Positions 28,132 to 35,891 of a stretch of 64,000 bases of DNA are shown one piece after another. Below the pieces are notes generated by a model. The model was not told the DNA's origin and did not search any database. It saw only the letters and a program-made list of their open reading frames with translations. Position 1 is the stretch's first letter, and the number at the start of each line of letters is the position of its first letter. Both the position numbers and the translations under genes were made by a program. The stretch is from Georgenia sp. TF02-10 (GTDB lineage: Bacteria > Actinomycetota > Actinomycetes > Actinomycetales > Actinomycetaceae): positions 3,720,001 through 3,784,000 of the forward strand of contig NZ_CP094289.1 in assembly GCF_022759505.1 (NCBI RefSeq), written 5' to 3'.

Positions 28132-29757
28132 TCAGCGGGCGCGGTCGGCCTCGAGCAGCCGCAACCACACCTCGCTCACCGTGGGGTAGGCGGGCACGGC
28201 GTGCCAGAGCCGGCCGAGCGGCACCTCCCCCACGACGGCGACCGTCGCCGCGTGCAGCATCTCCACCACCTCCTGGCCGACGAAGGTCGCGCCGAGCACG
28301 ACGTCCCGCTCGTCGTCGATGACGAGCTGCGCCCACCCGGCGTAGCCGTCGGCCAGCACCGCCGCGCCGGCCACGGCACCGATGTCCTGCTCGACGGTGC
28401 GGACGGCGATCCCCCGCTCGCGGGCCGCCTCCGCGGTCAGCCCCACCTGCGCGACGCCCGGGTCGGTGAAGACGGTCTGGGTCACGGCCGTGTCCAGGGA
28501 GTCGGCGGACCAGGGGCTCCACCGGGGCGGGGCCTGGTCCGCGTGGGCCCAGGCAGGCGGGCGTGCAGGGTCCGGCGCCCAGCGCGGCTTGCCGTCCGGG
28601 TGGCCGGCCCCGCCGTCCGGCTTGTCGTCCCGGCCGCCGGCCCCGGCATCGTCCCGGTGGCCCGCGTCGCCGTCGTCCGGCTTGCTCTCCTGGCCGCCGG
28701 CTCGGCCGTCGGCGCCGGGCCCCTGCCCGGCCGCGGCCCGGGCGACGATGGCGTCCCCGACGACGCGGGCGGCGTACTTGCCCATGTGGGTCAGCGGCGC
28801 GTGCCCGGTGACGTCGCCGGCGGCGTAGAGCCACTGCCCGGGCACCCCGGTGACCAAGCCGGTCTCGTCCACCTCCAGCGCGGCGCCGTCGCCCGGGTCC
28901 TCACCGACGCTCGCCAGCCCCAGCCCGGCCGTGCGCGGGCGGCGCCCGGTGGCCACCAGCAGCTCGTCCCCGACCACCGACCCGCCGTCGGCCAGGTGCA
29001 CGACGACCGGGCCGCCGTCGCCCTCCGGCCGGGCGACCCGCTGGACGGCGGCGCCGGCGTGGACGTCGACGCCGTCGCCGGCCAGGGCGGCGGTGACCGC
29101 CTGGCCGACCGGCTCGGGCAGCGCGGCCAGCACGGTGGACCGGGCCAGGACGGTGACCTGGGCGCCGAGGCGGGCGTAGGCCTGGGCCAGCTCGGTGCCG
29201 GCGGCGCCGGCACCGATGACGAGGAGCCGGTCGGGCACCTCGTCCGCCGCGGTCGCCTCGCGGGTGGTCCAGTACCGGATGCCGTTAAGGCCCTCGATCG
29301 GCGGGACGGCCGGCTCGGAGCCGGTGGCGAGCACGACGGCGTGCCGGGCGGTGAGCTCACGCTCCGGGCCGCCGTCGGTCCCGGTGAACGCCACCCGCCG
29401 CTCGCCGGCAAGCCGGGCCCGCCCGCGGATCAGGTCCAGGCCGGCACCCTCGGCCCACTGGACCTGGCTGCCGTCGTCCCAGTCGTGGGTGAAGGAGGTG
29501 CGCCGGCGGAGCACGCCGGGCACGTCGAGCTGGCCGGTGACGGCGGCCGCGGCGCCCTCGACCCGGCGGGCCGCGGCGAGCGCCGCGGGCGGGCGGAGCA
29601 ACGCCTTGGAGGGCATGCACGCGTAGTAGGAGCACTCCCCGCCGACGAGCGCCTCCTCCACCAGCGCCACCCGCAGGCCGCCGCGGTGGGCGTAGTCGGC
29701 GGCGTTCTCCCCGGTCGAGCCGCCACCGATCACGATGACGTCGTAGTCCTCAGCCAT
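28132..29757 (-). CDS. Pyridine nucleotide-disulfide oxidoreductase (class I, FAD)
   Basis: The 541-residue flavoprotein has the FAD motif VIVIGGGSTGENAADYAHRG and the redox-active CX4C pair in GGECSYYACMPSKALLRP. The NAD(P)H motif is LLVIGAGAAGTELAQAYARL, with a second FAD motif LYAAGDVTGHAPLTHMGKYA and a C-terminal dimerisation domain. Before that domain is an extra segment of about 75 residues, rich in Gly, Asp, Ala and Pro. The C-terminal catalytic His-x-x-x-x-Glu of lipoamide dehydrogenase reads YPTVSE, with Tyr for His. The substrate is therefore unclear; related actinobacterial proteins are annotated only generically. Confidence 0.88.
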   Translation of the reverse strand: MAEDYDVIVIGGGSTGENAADYAHRGGLRVALVEEALVGGECSYYACMPSKALLRPPAALAAARRVEGAAAAVTGQLDVPGVLRRRTSFTHDWDDGSQVQWAEGAGLDLIRGRARLAGERRVAFTGTDGGPERELTARHAVVLATGSEPAVPPIEGLNGIRYWTTREATAADEVPDRLLVIGAGAAGTELAQAYARLGAQVTVLARSTVLAALPEPVGQAVTAALAGDGVDVHAGAAVQRVARPEGDGGPVVVHLADGGSVVGDELLVATGRRPRTAGLGLASVGEDPGDGAALEVDETGLVTGVPGQWLYAAGDVTGHAPLTHMGKYAARVVGDAIVARAAAGQGPGADGRAGGQESKPDDGDAGHRDDAGAGGRDDKPDGGAGHPDGKPRWAPDPARPPAWAHADQAPPRWSPWSADSLDTAVTQTVFTDPGVAQVGLTAEAARERGIAVRTVEQDIGAVAGAAVLADGYAGWAQLVIDDERDVVLGATFVGQEVVEMLHAATVAVVGEVPLGRLWHAVPAYPTVSEVWLRLLEADRAR

Positions 29758-29856
29758 ACCTCAGGGTCGGGGCCGGGCGCGGGCGCCGCAACCAGAGCCG
29801 GGGGTGGGCGGCGGGACGCCGACCCGGCCGGGACTGCCCGACGGCGACCGGCCCGG

Positions 29857-29924
29857 CGGACGCCGTCGGGAGAACGATCCGGCGGCACCGCCGTCGGGAG
29901 ACCGACCCGGCACCGCCGTCGGGA
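29857..29924. repeat. Short GC repeats between flavoprotein and acyl-CoA dehydrogenase genes
   Basis: CGGCACCGCCGTCGGGA occurs exactly at 29883-29899 and 29908-29924 (25-bp period). A degenerate copy (CGGACGCCGTCGGGAGA) starts near 29857. The unit lies just after the acyl-CoA dehydrogenase stop on the minus strand. No function is evident. Confidence 0.55.
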
Positions 29925-29952
29925 CGTTGGTGCCGCCGCCGACCAGGCCGGG

Positions 29953-32070
29953 TCAGCCGGCGGCCGGCGCCGCCGCGCCGGCCCGCTCGGCGTTGGCGCG
30001 CAGCTCCTTCTCGTTGACCGGCTCCAGCCCGGCCGCGCGCTGGCGGCGGGCGTACTCGCGGGCCTCCCGCTGCCGCTCGGCCTCCACGTCGGTGGCGATG
30101 GTGGCCCGCAGGTGCTCGGGCCCGTAGCCGAAGGCGTCGACGAGGTCCTGGGCGTGCGGCCGCAGCCGGGCCAGCAGCCGGTCGACGTAGCTCGTCACGG
30201 TCTTGGCCCGCTGGGCCGAGATCCGCCCGTTCATCAGGTACCAGGCCAGGTTCTGCTCGATGAGGGTCAGCCCGTACAGGTCCCGCACGGTGGTGAGGAC
30301 CTCGCGGGTGCGCTCGTCGCGGATGGTGGGCAGGGCGGCGGTGAACGCCTCCCACTGGAGCAGCTCGGCGTGCGCGCGGGCCGCCTCGATCAGCGCGTGC
30401 TGGTGGGCGTTGAACAGGTCGGCGGCCTGGGCCGGGGAGGCGTCCCGGGCCGGGCGCAGCGCCGTTGCGATCTCGGCGACCATCGCCTCCACCCGGTCCT
30501 CGAGCAGCTCGCGCTGGGTGTCGGCCGCCCGCAGGTGCCCGGCGGACCGGGCCCGGGAGCCGGTGTCCCGGATGGACTGGGCGGCGCGGCGCAGCGGGGT
30601 GCGGTGCAGGGTCATGTCGGCGGCCCGGGCGGCGACGTACCGGGCGGCGCCGGCGATGTCGATCTTGGCCAGGCCCCGGCCGTAGTCGGTGAGCAGGCGC
30701 TTACCGACGAGCTGGAGGAGAACGTTGTTGTCGCCCTCGAAGGTGACGTAGACGTCCATGTCCTGGCGCAGCCCGACCAGGCGGTTCTCCGCCATGAACC
30801 CCGCCCCGCCGGACGCCTCGCGGGCCTCCTGCAGGGTCTGCAGGGCCAGCCAGGTGTTCAGCGGCTTGGCCGCGGCGGCCAGGGTCTCCAGGTCCTGGCG
30901 GTCCTCGTCGGTGTCGTGCGCGCCGGAGAAGACGTCGTGGAAGCGGTCCAGGAGCTCGTGCTGGGCGAAGGCGGCGGCGTAGGTCCGGGCCAGCAGCGGC
31001 AGCAGCCGCCGCTGGTGCTGCTGGTAGTCCATCAGCACGACCTCCTCGCGGTCGTCCCCGCCGGTGAACTGGCGGCGCTGGTTGCCGTAGCTGATCGCGA
31101 TGGCGAGCGCCATCTTGGCCACCACGACGCCGGCCCCGGAGAGGGAGACCCGGCCCTGGACGAGGGTGCCGAGCATGGTGAAGAACCGCCGGCCCGGGCT
31201 GGCGATGGGCGAGCTGTAGGTGCCGTCCGGGGCGACGTCGCCGTAGCGGCTGAGCAGGTTGGTGCGGGGCACCCGGACGTGGTCGAACCACAGCCGGCCG
31301 TTGTCCACCCCGTTCAGGCCGCCCTTGAGGCCGTCGTCGGACGCGCCGACGCCGGGCAGCAGGTGCAGCTGCCCGTCCGGGCCGGTCTCGCGGACGGGGA
31401 CGAAGAAGGCGTGCACGCCGTGGTTCACCCCGCCCGTGATGAGCTGGGCGAAGACGACGGCGGCCACGCCGTGCAGGGCGGCGTTGCCGAGGTACTCCTT
31501 GCGGGCCGCCGTCGTCGGGGTGTGGATGACGAACTCCTCGGTGGCCGGGTCGTACGTCGCGGTGGTGGCGAGGGAGGCGACGTCGGAGCCGTGCCCGACC
31601 TCGGTCATCGCGAACACGCCGGGCAGGGTCAGGTCGAGCGCGCCAGGGAGCCAGCGCCGGTGGTGCTCGGCGGTGCCCAGGTGCAGGATCGCCGAGCCGA
31701 ACAGCCCCCACTGCACCCCGCCCTTGATCTGCAGGGACGGGTCGAGGACGGCGAGCTCCTCGAAGCCGGCGAGGTTGCCGCCCGGGTCGTCGGAGCCGCC
31801 CAGCTCGGTGGGGTAGGCGCGGTGGACGACGCCGCGCGCGGCGAGGACCTTGGCCTGCTCCAGGACCCGCTCGCGGTGCTCGGCCATGGGCAGGCCCTCG
31901 ATCTTCTGCAGCGCGGGGTCGCTGGCGAGGTCCCGGGCCGCCCGGCGCACCTGCCACCACCGCCCGTCGAGGGCCTTGCCGAGGGCGGCGACGTCGACGC
32001 CGTCCGTCGCGGCGGCGCTGGCCGGGGTGGTGGCCGAGTGGCTGGTGGTGGGTTCGAGGGTGCTGGTCAC
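29953..32070 (-). CDS. Acyl-CoA dehydrogenase/oxidase-like protein (FadE5-type cluster)
   Basis: The 705-residue protein has an acyl-CoA dehydrogenase core: YPTELGGSDDPGGNLAGFEE, FAMTEVGHGSDVASL, RVSLSGAGVVVAKMALAIAI and the catalytic-base region YVTFEGDNNVLLQLVGKRLL. An extra C-terminal helical domain of about 200 residues, of the acyl-CoA oxidase type, follows (FNAHQHALIEAARAHAELLQ, YGLTLIEQNLAWYLMNGRIS). It should introduce the alpha,beta double bond into acyl-CoA. The start is GTG 32070. A TetR gene lies upstream on the same strand, and the gene set around it matches mycobacterial fadE5/fadA2/fabG4/htdX. Confidence 0.9.
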   Translation of the reverse strand: MTSTLEPTTSHSATTPASAAATDGVDVAALGKALDGRWWQVRRAARDLASDPALQKIEGLPMAEHRERVLEQAKVLAARGVVHRAYPTELGGSDDPGGNLAGFEELAVLDPSLQIKGGVQWGLFGSAILHLGTAEHHRRWLPGALDLTLPGVFAMTEVGHGSDVASLATTATYDPATEEFVIHTPTTAARKEYLGNAALHGVAAVVFAQLITGGVNHGVHAFFVPVRETGPDGQLHLLPGVGASDDGLKGGLNGVDNGRLWFDHVRVPRTNLLSRYGDVAPDGTYSSPIASPGRRFFTMLGTLVQGRVSLSGAGVVVAKMALAIAISYGNQRRQFTGGDDREEVVLMDYQQHQRRLLPLLARTYAAAFAQHELLDRFHDVFSGAHDTDEDRQDLETLAAAAKPLNTWLALQTLQEAREASGGAGFMAENRLVGLRQDMDVYVTFEGDNNVLLQLVGKRLLTDYGRGLAKIDIAGAARYVAARAADMTLHRTPLRRAAQSIRDTGSRARSAGHLRAADTQRELLEDRVEAMVAEIATALRPARDASPAQAADLFNAHQHALIEAARAHAELLQWEAFTAALPTIRDERTREVLTTVRDLYGLTLIEQNLAWYLMNGRISAQRAKTVTSYVDRLLARLRPHAQDLVDAFGYGPEHLRATIATDVEAERQREAREYARRQRAAGLEPVNEKELRANAERAGAAAPAAG

Positions 32071-32218
32071 GATCTCTCCGGTTCGCGTCGTCGTCGGCTC
32101 GGGTGGGCCGTGGGTGCTGGGTGCTGCGGTGTGGTCGGTGGTTGGTCCGGGTGTGCCCGCTGCGGTGGTTCGCGGTGCGGTGGTCTGTCGTCGGGGCGTC
32201 TGTCGGTGGTCGGTGGGC
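32071..32218 (-). promoter_or_regulatory. C/A-rich, G-poor leader between tetR and the acyl-CoA dehydrogenase gene
   Basis: Read on the minus strand, about 110 nt are dominated by C and A (CACCGACCACCGACAGACG, GACCACCGCACCGCGAACC, ACCCAGCACCCACGGCCCA), with unusually few Gs for this genome. Such composition is the known hallmark of Rho utilisation sites. It may terminate or attenuate transcription coming from the TetR gene. There is no ORF in it. Confidence 0.35.
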
Positions 32219-33034
32219 TCAGGTGAGCCGGAGCCGGGAGCGGCGGGTCACGCCGACCGCGCCGTCCCAGAGCCAGTTGGTCAGGTGGTCGGCGACCTGC
32301 CGTCGGTCCATCGCGGCCACGGCCGCGCCGACCGCGTCGCCCGGCCCGCCGCCGTCGCCTGGCCCGGCGGCGTCCCCCGGCCCCTCGGCAGCCGCCTCGC
32401 GGTCGTCCACCCACCGCTCCGCGGCGCCCTGGACCAGCCCGACGACCCCCGCGGCCCACAGGTGGGCGGCGGCGAGGGTGGCGGCGTCCGGCGGGCCGTC
32501 GGCCGGGCCGCGGAGCGCGGGCAGCAGGGAGTCGACGACGAGGTCGGCCACCTCGGCGACGAAGCCGCGGAGCACGTTCGCCGCGGCGCCGGTGCGGGTG
32601 ACGAAGCGGTAGACGTGCGGGGAGGAGTCCACCGTCTCCAGGTAGACCTCGACCATGGCGGAGATCCGCTCGCGGGGCCCGCTCGCAGCGGCCGCCGCAT
32701 CCTCCAGCGCCTGGCCCATCTGGGCCAGCACGGCCTGGCCGACGGCTGCCTGCAGGCCCGCCTTGTCGGAGAAGTAGCGGTACAGGATGGACTTGGAGGT
32801 GCCGGTCTCGGCGGCGATCTCCTCCATCGGCACGTCCGGCCCGCGGTGGTGCACGACCCGGGTCGCGGCGCGGACGAGCTCGGCGCGGCGCGAGCTGCGG
32901 TGGTCCGCCCACCGGGTCGACCGGCCGTCCGCGGAGCCGGGGCGGTCGGCCCAGCGCACCCGGCCGCCGTCGGCAGCAGCCGGGGCGGCGCCGTCGGCCG
33001 GGCCAACCCCGGGCCGTTCCGTGATCGGTATCAC
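32219..33034 (-). CDS. TetR-family transcriptional regulator
   Basis: The 271-residue protein has a TetR HTH at about residues 50-95: SRRAELVRAATRVVHHRGPD, PMEEIAAETGTSKSILYRYF, SDKAGLQAAV. A ligand-binding domain follows, with a Gly/Pro/Asp-rich insertion near the C-terminus ([20 protein letters not shown]). The first 45 residues are disordered. GTG 33034 is chosen because a -10-like TACTCT (33047-33042, minus) lies 7 nt upstream, implying a leaderless message. It is divergent from the thiolase operon and probably represses it, with fatty acyl-CoA as a likely inducer by analogy. Confidence 0.85.
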   Translation of the reverse strand: MIPITERPGVGPADGAAPAAADGGRVRWADRPGSADGRSTRWADHRSSRRAELVRAATRVVHHRGPDVPMEEIAAETGTSKSILYRYFSDKAGLQAAVGQAVLAQMGQALEDAAAAASGPRERISAMVEVYLETVDSSPHVYRFVTRTGAAANVLRGFVAEVADLVVDSLLPALRGPADGPPDAATLAAAHLWAAGVVGLVQGAAERWVDDREAAAEGPGDAAGPGDGGGPGDAVGAAVAAMDRRQVADHLTNWLWDGAVGVTRRSRLRLT

Positions 33035-33065
33035 GATACCGAGAGTATCAGGTACTGTGGGTACC
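33026..33065. promoter_or_regulatory. Cluster of three palindromes between tetR and the thiolase operon
   Basis: CGGTATC-AC-GATACCG (33026-33041), GATAC-N5-GTATC (33035-33049) and GGTAC-N5-GTACC (33051-33065) lie end to end. They cover the tetR start and its -10. Their position and symmetry make them the likely operators of the TetR repressor, controlling both directions. Confidence 0.65.
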
Positions 33066-33132
33066 GCAATGGTGCCGTTCCGGTCCATGACCAAGGTCCC
33101 GGCGCCGAGACCCCTCGCCAGGAGGACGAGAA

Positions 33133-34473
33133 GTGACGTCTGCTCCCCCCGCCCCGACCGTCCGCCGCGCGGCGGTCGTCGGCGCCAACCGCATCCCCTT
33201 CGCCAAGGCCGGCAGCCGGTACGCCGGCGCCACGAACCTGGACATGCTCACCGTCGCCCTGGAGGGCCTGGTCGCCCGCCACGGCCTGGCCGGCGAGCGG
33301 CTGGACGAGGTGTCGGCCGGCGCGGTGCTCAAGCACCCCAAGGACTTCAACCTCGCCCGCGAGGCGGTGCTCGGGTCCTCCCTGGACCCCCGCACGCCCG
33401 CCTACGACGTCCAGCGCGCCTGCGGCACCGGCATGGAGGCCGTCGTCGGCGTCGCCAACAAGATCGCCCTCGGCCAGGCCGAGGTCGGCGTCGGCGGCGG
33501 GACGGACTCCACCTCCGACGCCCCGGTCGTCGTCTCCGACCGGCTGCGCAAGGCCCTGCTCACCGCCTCCCGGGCCAAGACCCTGCAGGACCGGGTCAAG
33601 GCGTTCGCCGCCCTGCGCCCGCGGGACCTCAAGCCGATCGCCCCCGGCGTCGCCGAGCCGCGCACCGGGCTGAGCATGGGCGAGCACCAGGCGCTGACCA
33701 CCGCCCGCTGGGGCATCAGCCGGGAGGACCAGGACGCCCTCGCCCTCGCCTCCCACCAGCGGCTCGCCGCCGCCTACGACCGCGGCTTCTTCACCGACCT
33801 GGTCACCCCCTACCGCGGGCTGACCCGGGACGAGTCGCTGCGCGCGGACACCTCGATGGAGAAGCTCGCCAAGCTCAAGCCGGTCTTCGGCACGGCCACC
33901 GCCCGCCCGGACGGCCCCGCGCCGTCGATGACCGCCGGGAACTCCACCCCGCTGTCCGACGGCGCCTCGGTGGTCCTGCTCTCCTCCGACGAGTGGGCGG
34001 CCGGCCGGGGCCTGCCGGTCCTCGCCCACGTCGTCGACGCCCAGGCGGCCGCGGTGGACTTCGTCACCGGCGAGGAGGGCCTGCTCATGGGCGGCGTCTA
34101 CGCCATCCCCCGGCTGCTGGACCGCCACGGCATGACGCTGGCCGACTTCGACCTCGTCGAGATCCACGAGGCCTTCGCGTCCACCGTGCTGGCCAACCTG
34201 GCGGCGCTGGCGGACGAGGACTTCTGCCGCAGCAAGCTGGGGCGGGACCGCGCGCTGGGCACGGTGGACCGGGACCGGCTCAACGTCACCGGGTCCTCCC
34301 TCGCCGCCGGCCACCCCTTCGCCGCCACCGGCGGCCGGATCGTCGGGACGCTGGCTAAGCTGCTGCACGAGCGCGGGGAGTCCGAGGTCCGCCCCGGCCA
34401 GCCGGCCCGCGGCCTGATCTCGGTCTGCGCCGCCGGCGGGCAGGTCGTCACCATGATCCTGGAGGCGGCGTGA
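33133..34473 (+). CDS. Acetyl-CoA C-acyltransferase (thiolase, FadA2/FadI-like)
   Basis: The 446-residue thiolase has the acyl-accepting Cys97 in QRACGTGMEAV. It also has the HEAFAST His and the NVTGSSLAAGHPFAATGGRI block, and the C-terminal CAAGGQ carrying the second cysteine. Its length of about 446 fits the FadI/FadA2 group, with an extra loop region, and exceeds the usual 390. GTG 33133 follows AGGAGG at 7 nt. The next gene starts within its stop. It would catalyse the last step of beta-oxidation or a biosynthetic condensation. Confidence 0.93.
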   Translation: MTSAPPAPTVRRAAVVGANRIPFAKAGSRYAGATNLDMLTVALEGLVARHGLAGERLDEVSAGAVLKHPKDFNLAREAVLGSSLDPRTPAYDVQRACGTGMEAVVGVANKIALGQAEVGVGGGTDSTSDAPVVVSDRLRKALLTASRAKTLQDRVKAFAALRPRDLKPIAPGVAEPRTGLSMGEHQALTTARWGISREDQDALALASHQRLAAAYDRGFFTDLVTPYRGLTRDESLRADTSMEKLAKLKPVFGTATARPDGPAPSMTAGNSTPLSDGASVVLLSSDEWAAGRGLPVLAHVVDAQAAAVDFVTGEEGLLMGGVYAIPRLLDRHGMTLADFDLVEIHEAFASTVLANLAALADEDFCRSKLGRDRALGTVDRDRLNVTGSSLAAGHPFAATGGRIVGTLAKLLHERGESEVRPGQPARGLISVCAAGGQVVTMILEAA

Positions 34474-35891
34474 CCGACACCTACCTCGAGCTCGTCAATT
34501 CCGGGCCGACCGCCACCCTGGCCAAGAGGCTCGGCCTGCCCCGCCCGGCCCGGCTGCGGCGTACCGACCCGGCGGCGGTGGACGTCCCGCTGACCCCCGG
34601 CCCGGTCCTGGTCCTGTCCGACGACGCCGCCACCGGCGACGCCGACACGGTGGCCGAGGGGCTGCTCGGGTGGGACCTGGACGTGCGGCGGGACACCCGC
34701 CTCGGCCAGCACGACCGGTGGGGCGCCGTCGTCCTCGTGCTCACCGGGCTGAGCCACCCGGACCAGCTCGCCGGCCCCGCGCTCACGCTCGGCTCGGTGC
34801 TGCGCCGGCTGGCCCCGGGGGCACGGGTGATCACGCTGTCCCGCCCGGCCGCCGGGGCGGGGGTGCACGGCGGGCCGGCCGCCGGTGGGGCGGGCGCCGC
34901 CGCCACCGACGCGGGCGCGATCGCCACCGCCGCGGCCCGGCACGCCGTGGACGGCTTCCTGCGCTCGGTCGCCAAGGAGCTGCGCGGCGGCGCCACCGCC
35001 AACGGCCTCGTCCTGGCCGACGGCGTGGGCGTGGCCAGCCCCTCGGCGCGCGGGGGGCTGCGGTTCTTCCTCTCGGCCCGCTCGGCGTTCGTCGACGGCC
35101 AGCTCCTCCCGGTCGGCGCCGGCGGCGGCCGCGAGCCGGACAGCTGGGTGCGCCCGCTGGCCGGCACGGTGGCCGCGGTGACCGGCGCGGCCCGGGGCAT
35201 CGGGGCCGCCGTCGCCCGGGTGCTGGCCCGCGACGGCGCGACCGTGGTCGGGATCGACGTGCCGGCGGCCGGGGACTCGCTGACCGCCGTCATGAACGAG
35301 GTGCGCGGCACCGCCCTGCTGCTCGACGTCACCGCCGAGGACGCCGCCGAGCGCATCCTCGGCGCCGCCCGGGCGCGGTACGGGCACCTGGACATCGTCG
35401 TGCACAACGCCGGCATCCTGCGGGACAAGCTGCTGGCGAACATGACGCCGGAGAAGCTCGAGGGGCTGCTCAAGGTCAACCTCGACGCGCCGCTGCGGAT
35501 GAACGAGACCTTCGCCGCGCCGGGCGCCCTCGGCGGGGACGGGGCGGCGCCGCGGATCATCTCCCTCGCCTCCACCTCCGGCATCGCCGGCAACCGCGGG
35601 CAGACCAACTACGCGGCGGCCAAGGCGGGGATCATCGGGATGACCCGGGCGCTGGCCGGAACCATCCCGGGCGGGACGGTCAACGCGGTCGCGCCGGGGT
35701 TCATCGAGACCGACATGACCGCCTCCATCCCGCCGGTGCCGCGGCAGGTCTCCCGGCGCACCAGCTCCTTGCAGCAGGGCGGGCAGCCGGTGGACGTGGC
35801 CGAGGCCATCGCCTTCCTCGCGTCCCCGCAGGCAGGCGGGATCGACGGGCAGGTGCTCCGGGTGTGCGGGCAGCTGCTGGTGGGCCAGTGA
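34470..35891 (+). CDS. High-molecular-weight FabG (FabG4-like) 3-oxoacyl reductase
   Basis: The 473-residue protein has two halves. The N-terminal part (about 1-225) is a flavodoxin-like domain with LVNSGPTATLAKRLGLPRPA at the start. The C-terminal part is a classical SDR domain with TGAARGIGAAVARVL, VHNAGILRDKLLANMTPEK, a catalytic Ser in SLASTSG and the YAAAK motif, ending with the FabG-type FIETDMTASIPP. This is the FabG4 (Rv0242c) architecture, which uses NADH on long 3-oxoacyl-CoA/ACP. It overlaps the thiolase gene by 4 nt and the MaoC gene by 4 nt. Confidence 0.92.
   Translation: MTDTYLELVNSGPTATLAKRLGLPRPARLRRTDPAAVDVPLTPGPVLVLSDDAATGDADTVAEGLLGWDLDVRRDTRLGQHDRWGAVVLVLTGLSHPDQLAGPALTLGSVLRRLAPGARVITLSRPAAGAGVHGGPAAGGAGAAATDAGAIATAAARHAVDGFLRSVAKELRGGATANGLVLADGVGVASPSARGGLRFFLSARSAFVDGQLLPVGAGGGREPDSWVRPLAGTVAAVTGAARGIGAAVARVLARDGATVVGIDVPAAGDSLTAVMNEVRGTALLLDVTAEDAAERILGAARARYGHLDIVVHNAGILRDKLLANMTPEKLEGLLKVNLDAPLRMNETFAAPGALGGDGAAPRIISLASTSGIAGNRGQTNYAAAKAGIIGMTRALAGTIPGGTVNAVAPGFIETDMTASIPPVPRQVSRRTSSLQQGGQPVDVAEAIAFLASPQAGGIDGQVLRVCGQLLVGQ

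Noticed and set aside
27883-32226. A 1447-residue plus-strand open frame
   Set aside because: It runs antisense through the oxidoreductase and acyl-CoA dehydrogenase genes, which have clear motifs. Long antisense frames are expected at this GC content.
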